Assembly: GCA_017394475.1 (NCBI GenBank)
Contig: JAFPYQ010000067.1
Coordinates: 1-6,435 of the forward strand
Reading direction: 5' to 3'
From: Oscillospiraceae bacterium
GTDB taxonomy: Bacteria; Bacillota; Clostridia; Oscillospirales; Ruminococcaceae
DNA: 6,435 nt
In this document: piece after piece, positions 1 through 5,153 of the stretch
Position numbering within the stretch: the stretch's first letter is position 1
Layout of the letters: every line of letters starts with the position of its first letter
The notes under the pieces: model-generated
Databases searched by the model: none
Seen by the model: the letters and a program-made list of their open reading frames with translations, nothing else
What the model was told of the DNA's origin: nothing
Made by a program: the position numbers and the translations under genes

Positions 1-265
1 CAAGATCGGGAGCCCACATCTGCTTGCTCACCCAGGGGACATCCTTCATGTGGAGAGCCTCGCCGTTGTCCTTGCATTCGGAATCAAGGCTGTCCATGGA
101 AAGCACATGATAGTCCTCCATGTTGTAGACATCGCCGTCCTTGCTGTCTGCAATGGAGTGGTCCAGGTCATGGGAGGGGTAGATATATATTTTGCCGTCA
201 AAAACATGTGCAGAGGGGTCTGCTGTATAGATATGCGATACAAGCGGTTTTCTTTCGTTGCTCAT
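1..265 (-). CDS. Glycoside hydrolase family 43 protein (N-terminal part; 3' end beyond window)
   Basis: This is the first 88 codons of a minus-strand gene that continues past the left edge. The translation carries the GH43 opening blade: T-A-D-P-S-A-H-V-F at residues 14-22, then D-G-K-I-Y-I-Y-P-S-H-D at 23-33, and later V-P-W-V-S-K-Q-M-W-A-P-D at 76-87. In GH43 five-bladed propellers the Asp of the A-D-P motif (here D16) is the general base, and the W-A-P-D/E stretch is conserved in the fold. Members cleave arabinofuranosyl or xylosyl linkages in arabinoxylan, arabinan or their oligosaccharides. No signal peptide precedes the domain, which begins almost at the start codon, so the enzyme probably acts in the cytoplasm on imported oligosaccharides. 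The ATG at 265 is chosen because AAGGAG (273-278) lies 7 bases upstream. Substrate and subfamily cannot be set from this fragment; family assignment is confident. Confidence 0.9.
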   Translation of the reverse strand, partial: MSNERKPLVSHIYTADPSAHVFDGKIYIYPSHDLDHSIADSKDGDVYNMEDYHVLSMDSLDSECKDNGEALHMKDVPWVSKQMWAPDL

Positions 266-272
266 AGTATAG

Positions 273-278
273 CTCCTT
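273..278 (-). promoter_or_regulatory. Ribosome binding site of the GH43 gene
   Basis: Read on the minus strand this is AAGGAG, with a 7-base spacer to the ATG at 265. It fixes the start of the GH43 gene and supports the reading that this strand, not the overlapping plus-strand frame, is coding. Confidence 0.8.
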
Positions 279-307
279 GTATATCAGTTCGGATCATAGA
301 TAATATC

Positions 308-336
308 ATTATACACCATTGTGACCATAAATGCAA
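308..336 (-). promoter_or_regulatory. Sigma-A type promoter of the GH43 gene
   Basis: On the minus strand, TTGCAT (331-336) is followed by a 17-base spacer and a perfect TATAAT (308-313). Transcription would start near 301 and give a leader of about 36 bases before the ATG at 265. The -10 and spacing are ideal; the -35 matches TTGACA at four of six positions, which suits a regulated promoter. A small dyad overlaps the -35. Confidence 0.8.
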
Positions 337-341
337 GTTGC
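333..341. promoter_or_regulatory. Short dyad (GCAA-n-TTGC) overlapping the GH43 -35 box
   Basis: Plus-strand GCAAGTTGC is a perfect 4+1+4 dyad lying across the upstream half of the -35 element of the GH43 promoter. Its place fits an operator for a sugar-responsive repressor, but it is short enough to occur by chance and I cannot match it to a known regulator site. Confidence 0.2.
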
Positions 342-421
342 TTTTTGTGATGATGATATACATAAATTGTGGTTTTCCGCTGATACCGTGGTGCATCCGC
401 CATAATACGCCTGTTTGCCAC

Positions 422-438
422 AGCGGGATTGATCCGCT
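422..438. promoter_or_regulatory. Dyad AGCGG-N7-ATCCGCT type, possible operator between divergent promoters
   Basis: AGCGG (422-426) and CCGCT (434-438) are perfect inverted arms around seven bases. If one G is bulged the match extends to AGCGG(g)AT / ATCCGCT. It is centred about 50 bases upstream of the cyclase -35 and about 94 bases upstream of the GH43 -35, so a bound regulator could affect either gene. It could also be a chance repeat. The rest of 342-479 shows no gene, only T-rich stretches near 441-466. Confidence 0.25.
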
Positions 439-479
439 CATTTTTTGGGCAAATCCCCGAATTTTTTACCGATCAGGTC

Positions 480-508
480 TTGAAAAAAATACGGTTTTGT
501 AATATAAT
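480..508 (+). promoter_or_regulatory. Sigma-A type promoter of the c-di-GMP operon
   Basis: TTGAAA (480-485) is separated by 17 bases from a perfect TATAAT (503-508). Transcription would start near 515, giving a leader of only about 27 bases before the ATG at 542. That leaves no room for a riboswitch upstream of the cyclase. The strong consensus suggests basal expression without an obligatory activator. Confidence 0.85.
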
Positions 509-524
509 ATAAATAAGTATATCC

Positions 525-532
525 GGAAGGGG
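525..532 (+). promoter_or_regulatory. Ribosome binding site deciding the cyclase start
   Basis: GGAAGGGG ends 9 bases before the ATG at 542. An in-frame TTG at 533 would directly abut this site and have no usable spacing, so the ATG at 542 is taken as the true start. Confidence 0.75.
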
Positions 533-541
533 TTGCCAGCC

Positions 542-2731
542 ATGAAAGTCAGCAAAAGTGAACGATTGACCTTTGCGAGCCTTGCCCTCGCACTTGCCAA
601 TGATTACAGCAGTATTTATGTGATAGACCCCGTAGACGACAGCTATGTTGAATATACAGCGGACGGCGATGACAAGAAGCTGATACCTGTTTCGAGCGGC
701 AGCAATTTCTTTGAGGATGTTCCCAAGAACTGCCGTGAACTGGTGTGGAAGGATGATCAGGAGTATTTCCTTGCCGCTTTCCGCAAGGAGACCTTTCTGC
801 AGGCCCTTCAGGACGGCAGGTCTTTTTCCCTTACCTACAGGCTGAAAATAAACGGGTCTCCCAGATATTTCTTCCTGAAGACCATCAGAGCCAATGACAA
901 GAGCGTGGTCATCGGTGTTCAGGATATACACGAACAGAAGCAGAAGGAACTGCTCGAGGAGGCAGCCAGCAGGAAATACTCCGAGATCGCAGGTTCCCTT
1001 GCAGGGCTGTTCGAGGTCATATACTACATAGATGTGAAGACAGGCCAATATACAGAGTATGGCGCCAGTGAAAACTTTGCAAAGCTGGGACTTGAAAGTG
1101 AAGGCAGCAACTTCTTCCGTAAGGTAAAGACCGATATGCGCAGACTGCTGCATCCAGATGACTGCCGGCGGATGATGGATGAACTCAGAAAGGACTCTTT
1201 GCTGAAAAAGCTAAGGGAGCAGCAGATGGTCACGATGAACTACCGTCATTTCATTGACGGAGAGGTGGTGTACATGCAGCTCCTCGCCTTCCGTCCCCAG
1301 AACGATGACGGGCGGATAGTCATCGGCGTGCTCAATGTGGATGCGCAGACAAGGCGCGATTCTGCGGGCAGGACCTATTCGCATATAGCCGAGGCACTGG
1401 CAGGGCGTTATGAAGTCATCTACTATGTGGATGTGGACAGCAACGAATACATCCAGTACAGTGCCAGTGAGCAGTATTCAAAGCTGGGCACCACCAAAAA
1501 GGGTGACGATTTCTTCGCTGATACCGAAAGGGATATAAAGAAGTACGTCTATTTCGATGATATGCCCCGCCTCCTTGCAGAGATGCAGAAGCCGAGACTG
1601 ATGAACAATCTTGCACAGTCGGGCTTTGTATCCATCAACTACAGGCAGCTTCTGGGCGGCAGGCAGCAGTATATGAACATGACCGTGGTGCACCCGAAAA
1701 ATGACGAGCACCATATAATACTGGGAGTGCTCAATACCGATCTGCAGGTGCGCCGTGAGCTCTCCATGAAGGAGATGACCCGTACCTTCAATGATATCGC
1801 CATGGCACTTGCGCAGCGCTATGAGGTCATCTACCATGTCAATATAATAACGAATGAATATACGGAATACAGTGCCAGTGAAAAGTATACCAAGCTGAAG
1901 GTGGGCGTGAAGGGGAAGGACTTTTTTAGGGAAACACGGGAGAATATGCAGCATGATATATATCCCGAGGATCTGCCTATGATGCTGGATTCCATGAAAA
2001 AGTCCAATCTGCTAAAAAGCCTTTCGGAATATGGGAAGACATTTCTCACCTATCGCCTTATGCTCGACGGCAGCCCTCAGTATGTATCGCTTTATGCGGT
2101 GCGCCCGAAGGAGGATTCCGAGCATATCATCATCGCTGTTGCCAATGTGGATGCAGCCAAGAGGATGGAGCTCGCATACAAGAATGCCCTGGATATGGCA
2201 AACACCGATGCCCTGACGGGGGTACTCAACAAGCGCGCCTATGTTCAGGCGGAAATAGAGATGGATCAGCTGATAGACAGGGATGAAAACCCCGATTTTG
2301 CCATAGTCATCTGCGATGTGAACGGCCTCAAACAGGTCAACGATACACGGGGGCACCATGCAGGCGATGAGCATATCCGCAGTGCCTGTGCTGTCATCTG
2401 TGAGACATTCAGGAACAGCCGCGTGTTCAGGATAGGCGGCGATGAGTTCGCAGTCATCCTCGAAGGCACCGACTATGAGAACAGGGTATCGCTCATGGTG
2501 AACTTCCGCAAGACCCTTGAAGAAAGAAAGGGCAGCGGTTTTGTGCTCCTTGCATCGGGCATATCCGATTTTGAACGCGGCAGGGATATGCGCACGCAGG
2601 ATGTGTTCGAGCGCGCTGACAACCTTATGTATGACAACAAACAGATCTGCAAGGAGGAAAACAACAGGCTCATCTACAAGCAGCTCATATCTGCGATCTC
2701 ATCCGCAGGCGATCAGAACGATTTTGCGTAA
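542..2731 (+). CDS. Soluble diguanylate cyclase with four tandem PAS-like repeats and C-terminal GGDEF
   Basis: This 729-residue protein probably makes cyclic di-GMP from two GTP. It has no signal peptide or membrane segment, so it is cytoplasmic. Residues 10 to about 540 are four copies of a 133-137 residue PAS-like module starting at 10, 145, 278 and 415. Each has an opening helix, an (E/S)-x-I-Y-x-(I/V)-(D/N) strand, an (N/D)-F-F block, a (H/Y)-P-(E/D)-D-like block and a closing V-I-G-V or I-I-A-V strand. A short helix (541-553) leads to the GGDEF domain at N-T-D-A-L-T-G (554-560). Metal and substrate motifs are intact: D592 in D-V-N-G-L-K, N600-D601, and R-I-G-G-D-E-F with GGDEF at 632-636. 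The usual inhibitory RxxD site would fall at 623-626, where F-R-N-S is found, so product inhibition through it is unlikely. The start is ATG 542, set by the ribosome binding site at 525-532. The phosphodiesterase gene follows after 14 bases. Cyclase activity is well supported by motifs; the signal sensed is unknown. Confidence 0.9.
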   Translation: MKVSKSERLTFASLALALANDYSSIYVIDPVDDSYVEYTADGDDKKLIPVSSGSNFFEDVPKNCRELVWKDDQEYFLAAFRKETFLQALQDGRSFSLTYRLKINGSPRYFFLKTIRANDKSVVIGVQDIHEQKQKELLEEAASRKYSEIAGSLAGLFEVIYYIDVKTGQYTEYGASENFAKLGLESEGSNFFRKVKTDMRRLLHPDDCRRMMDELRKDSLLKKLREQQMVTMNYRHFIDGEVVYMQLLAFRPQNDDGRIVIGVLNVDAQTRRDSAGRTYSHIAEALAGRYEVIYYVDVDSNEYIQYSASEQYSKLGTTKKGDDFFADTERDIKKYVYFDDMPRLLAEMQKPRLMNNLAQSGFVSINYRQLLGGRQQYMNMTVVHPKNDEHHIILGVLNTDLQVRRELSMKEMTRTFNDIAMALAQRYEVIYHVNIITNEYTEYSASEKYTKLKVGVKGKDFFRETRENMQHDIYPEDLPMMLDSMKKSNLLKSLSEYGKTFLTYRLMLDGSPQYVSLYAVRPKEDSEHIIIAVANVDAAKRMELAYKNALDMANTDALTGVLNKRAYVQAEIEMDQLIDRDENPDFAIVICDVNGLKQVNDTRGHHAGDEHIRSACAVICETFRNSRVFRIGGDEFAVILEGTDYENRVSLMVNFRKTLEERKGSGFVLLASGISDFERGRDMRTQDVFERADNLMYDNKQICKEENNRLIYKQLISAISSAGDQNDFA
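569..2161 (+). repeat. Four tandem copies of a PAS-like sensor module within the cyclase gene
   Basis: Units begin near 569, 974, 1373 and 1784, with spacings of 405, 399 and 411 bases (135, 133 and 137 codons). Copies 2 to 4 share E-V-I-Y-Y/H-(I/V)-(D/N), then (Y/I)-(T/Q)-(E/Q)-Y-(G/S)-A-S-E and a Lys-Leu pair. At the DNA level GCCAGTGA recurs in all three, at about 1063, 1463 and 1873. Copy 1 keeps the overall plan (S-S-I-Y-V-I-D, N-F-F, L-T-Y-R-L) but has A-D-G-D-D-K-K where the others have A-S-E. The pattern fits internal duplication, with copy 1 the oldest or the most specialised. Matching to PAS rests on the secondary-structure pattern and the closing strand, not on a profile search. 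Confidence 0.85.
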
Positions 2732-2737
2732 GGTGGG
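2732..2737 (+). promoter_or_regulatory. Ribosome binding site of the phosphodiesterase gene
   Basis: GGTGGG begins right after the cyclase stop codon and ends 8 bases before the ATG at 2746. The tight junction contains no room for a promoter or terminator, which supports a two-gene operon. The site is weaker than GGAGG, so the second gene may depend partly on translation of the first. Confidence 0.6.
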
Positions 2738-2745
2738 ATGAGAAA

Positions 2746-5034
2746 ATGAGTATCATATATTCTGTGATCTTTTTGCTCCTTATCATTTCCCTTGCTGTCT
2801 GTACAATAGCGGCAAGAAAGTCACCCAGGGTCATAGGCGGATCGGTGGCATTTCTGAACTGTGCGCTTATCCCGCCTGTTCTGGGCAATCTGTTGCTCCT
2901 TGTATCGAATGGTGTGATGATCTCTGCCGTTGGCTGTTATCTGTATTTTATCGGTATGGATCTTGTCCTTTTCAGCCTGATAAATTTCTCGGTAAAGTAC
3001 TGTGAGAGCGCGGAGATCATGAAGAAGGTCTCAAAGGGGGCTTATGTGCTGCTTGCGGTGGATTCGCTGCAGATATTTCTGAATCTGATCACGGGTCATG
3101 TATTCAGCATGGATGAAACGTATATCGAGGGTGCCCTGCGGTACAGCTTTGTCCCCCATGCAGGGCTTGCCTTTCATAGGGTAGTGAATTACGGCATACT
3201 GGTCGCCATAGTTGTCATCTACATCATCATGATCTTCCGTATGCCCCGTATTTACAGGGAGCGGTACTCTGTCATACTGTATTCGATACTGCTCGGCGGT
3301 GCGTGGATGATGCTCAATATCATCGACCGATCCCAGATAAACACATCCATGATAGGGCTTGCGTTATCAGGTATCGTCATATACCATTTTGCAGTGCGCT
3401 ACAAGCCCATGCGCCTGCTCGACAGGATGCTCTCGAACATAGTATCTGAGATGACCGAGGCAATGTTCGTATTTGACCCTACTCACAAATGTATATGGGC
3501 AAACGAACAGGGCTGCCGGATGGCAGGCTGCACCGAGAATGAGCTTGAAAAGGCTGTGGAAGTGCTCGTGGAGATGTTCGGCGACCCGAAGCGCCATTCG
3601 GACTCGAAGGTGCTCGAACGCAAGGTGGGCAGCGGGAAGGATATGCGCCACTACACCCTTGAAGAGAACATCACCACCGATGAAAACGGCAGGGTAACAG
3701 GCTCCTATCTCAGCATACGAGATGTAACGGAGGAAAAGATAAAGATCGAGCGTGAGATGTATTTTGCCAATCACGACAGGCTCACAGGTCTTTACACCAA
3801 GGAACATTTCTTTGACGGAATAAACGAGGTGCTGAACTCAAAGACAAAGGAAGAGTACTATATCGTATTCGTCGATGTCCATAATTTCAAGCTGGTAAAT
3901 GACATACTGGGGGTCACCTTCGGCGACTATGCGCTGAAAATGATAGCCGACTGGATCCGCAGGAATATGACGGAAAGGTGCAGATACGGCAGACTTGAAG
4001 GCGATACCTTCGGGATGCTCATACCTGTTTCCGATTTTGATGCCGCAAGGATCGAGGATGAGCTGACACATTTCATCGTCAAGAACGGGAAGGCCTCATA
4101 TCAGCTTCTGATACACCTGGGCGTTTACAAGGTGGACAGCAGCACTGACAGGGACATATCGGTAATGTTCGACAGGGCGCATCTGGCCATAACCTCCATC
4201 CAGGATGAATACAATACCCATATAGCATACTACAACAAGGAGCTGCGTGAAAAGGTGCTGTGGGATCAGAGCATTTCCGGTCAGCTGGAGGATGCGATAA
4301 AGCGGAGGGATATCTGTCCCTACCTGCAGCCCATTGCGGATGTGAACGGCGATATCATCGGTGCGGAGGCACTTGCACGCTGGATACATCCCGAAAGGGG
4401 ATTCCTTTCGCCCATATCCTTTATCCCCGTTTTCGAGAAAAACGGCATGATAATCGAGGTGGACAGGTATATGTGGCGCTGTGCCTGCGAGATACTCTCC
4501 GACTGGCAGAAGAAGGGGCTCGACATGTTCATTTCCGTGAATATTTCCCCGAAGGACTTCTATTTCATGGATGTGGTATCCGAGATATGCAGCCTTGCGG
4601 ATGAATACGCCATAGACAGGCATAAGCTCCGCATTGAGATAACCGAGACCGTCATGATGACCGAGGGCGAGGATCGCGTGAAGATACTTGATTCCATGCG
4701 TGCGAAAGGTTTCCTCGTGGAGATGGATGATTTCGGGAGCGGTTATTCATCCCTCAATATGCTCAAGGATATCCCCGTGGATGTGCTGAAGATAGACATG
4801 AAGTTCCTCGACAGCACAGGCGACAGGGAGAAGGGAAGGACGATAGTCAAGAATATCATCAGCCTTTCCGAGGAACTGGGCATATCATCCCTCACCGAGG
4901 GCGTTGAGACCGAGGAGCAGTACCGCCTGCTGTCCCGTATGGGATGCAGGATGTTCCAGGGCTACTATTTCGCTAAGCCCATGCCTGTTGATGACATAAC
5001 AAAGCTCATCATGGACGGGCAGAACAAAGAATGA
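2746..5034 (+). CDS. Membrane c-di-GMP phosphodiesterase: 7TM-PAS-degenerate GGDEF-EAL
   Basis: This 762-residue protein probably hydrolyses cyclic di-GMP to pGpG. Seven hydrophobic segments lie near 3-21, 33-53, 58-82, 96-116, 146-164, 174-193 and 200-216. Basic residues cluster in the loops at 22-29, 84-97, 165-173 and 219-227, which puts the N-terminus outside and the C-terminus inside, like the 7TM sensor region of some histidine kinases. A PAS domain follows (about 228-330). The GGDEF domain starts at R-L-T-G-L-Y (345-350) and keeps D377 in D-V-H-N-F-K, but its signature reads E-G-D-T-F (418-422), so it is probably not a cyclase and may bind GTP as a regulator. The EAL domain is complete: E541-A-L, N599 in V-N-I-S, E631 in I-E-I-T-E, D661-D662 in D-D-F-G-S-G-Y-S, K682 in K-I-D, E718 in E-G-V-E and Q738 in Q-G-Y-Y. 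The start ATG follows the cyclase stop by 14 bases and has a GGTGG site at 2732-2736, so the two are probably cotranscribed. Confidence 0.9.
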   Translation: MSIIYSVIFLLLIISLAVCTIAARKSPRVIGGSVAFLNCALIPPVLGNLLLLVSNGVMISAVGCYLYFIGMDLVLFSLINFSVKYCESAEIMKKVSKGAYVLLAVDSLQIFLNLITGHVFSMDETYIEGALRYSFVPHAGLAFHRVVNYGILVAIVVIYIIMIFRMPRIYRERYSVILYSILLGGAWMMLNIIDRSQINTSMIGLALSGIVIYHFAVRYKPMRLLDRMLSNIVSEMTEAMFVFDPTHKCIWANEQGCRMAGCTENELEKAVEVLVEMFGDPKRHSDSKVLERKVGSGKDMRHYTLEENITTDENGRVTGSYLSIRDVTEEKIKIEREMYFANHDRLTGLYTKEHFFDGINEVLNSKTKEEYYIVFVDVHNFKLVNDILGVTFGDYALKMIADWIRRNMTERCRYGRLEGDTFGMLIPVSDFDAARIEDELTHFIVKNGKASYQLLIHLGVYKVDSSTDRDISVMFDRAHLAITSIQDEYNTHIAYYNKELREKVLWDQSISGQLEDAIKRRDICPYLQPIADVNGDIIGAEALARWIHPERGFLSPISFIPVFEKNGMIIEVDRYMWRCACEILSDWQKKGLDMFISVNISPKDFYFMDVVSEICSLADEYAIDRHKLRIEITETVMMTEGEDRVKILDSMRAKGFLVEMDDFGSGYSSLNMLKDIPVDVLKIDMKFLDSTGDREKGRTIVKNIISLSEELGISSLTEGVETEEQYRLLSRMGCRMFQGYYFAKPMPVDDITKLIMDGQNKE

Positions 5035-5053
5035 ACGATACAAAGCCGTTGTT

Positions 5054-5084
5054 GAGTATCTTTCTCCATCGGGGAAAGATACTC
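5054..5084 (+). terminator. 14-bp stem hairpin after the phosphodiesterase gene, probable terminator
   Basis: GAGTATCTTTCTCC and GGGGAAAGATACTC pair over 14 positions (13 Watson-Crick, one G-U) around the 3-base loop ATC, starting 20 bases after the stop codon. The stem is too strong and too well placed to be chance. It lacks an immediate T-run: only a TTTT occurs, six bases on at 5091-5094. It could therefore be a weak terminator, an RNA-stabilising 3' end, or the first element of a structured feo leader. Confidence 0.55.
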
Positions 5085-5092
5085 TCCGACTT

Positions 5093-5113
5093 TTCGGTCG
5101 CCTGATGACCGAA
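5093..5113 (+). promoter_or_regulatory. Inverted repeat TTCGGTC-N7-GACCGAA upstream of feoAB
   Basis: Perfect 7-base arms (5093-5099 and 5107-5113) flank a 7-base loop. It may be a second RNA hairpin or a DNA operator: a poor promoter-like pair (TTTTCG at 5091, TATCAA at 5114, 17 bases apart) brackets it. A competing fold, CCGA (5086-5089) with TCGG (5094-5097), would exclude it. It does not resemble a Fur or DtxR box that I recognise. Confidence 0.45.
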
Positions 5114-5121
5114 TATCAAAC

Positions 5122-5135
5122 AGACCGCAGGGTCT
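5122..5135 (+). promoter_or_regulatory. Small hairpin AGACC-N4-GGTCT in the feoAB leader
   Basis: A perfect 5-base stem with the loop GCAG sits 6 bases before the GGGAG ribosome binding site (5142-5146), followed by a short TTT. Its GACC and GGTC halves can also pair with those of the preceding inverted repeat, so alternative folds are possible. Alone it is weak. Confidence 0.3.
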
Positions 5136-5153
5136 TTATCTGGGAGAATAAAA

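Noticed and set aside
441..472. Intrinsic terminator around GGG-CAAAT-CCC with flanking T-runs
   Set aside because: The stem is only three base pairs and no gene ends there on either strand.
50..502. Plus-strand open frame of 150 codons across the GH43 gene and the intergenic region
   Set aside because: It lies antisense to a frame with clear GH43 motifs, a ribosome binding site and a promoter; it has no ribosome binding site of its own and runs through both promoters.
533..541. TTG at 533 as start of the cyclase
   Set aside because: It would touch the GGAAGGGG site with no spacer; the ATG at 542 has a normal spacing of 9 bases.
509..541. c-di-GMP riboswitch ahead of the cyclase operon
   Set aside because: The predicted leader is only about 27 bases, far shorter than a GEMM aptamer, and no conserved aptamer core is seen here or in the feo leader.
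473..1153. Minus-strand open frame of 226 codons opposite the cyclase start
   Set aside because: It is antisense to the repeat array with conserved motifs and shows no family resemblance; its length follows from codon bias on the coding strand.
5035..5153. NiCo/czcD-type (iron-sensing) riboswitch or Fur box ahead of feoAB
   Set aside because: The repeated GGCAG-type core expected for that RNA is absent, and no GATAATGATAATCATTATC-like or DtxR-like palindrome is present. The structure that is there is reported as an unassigned leader instead.
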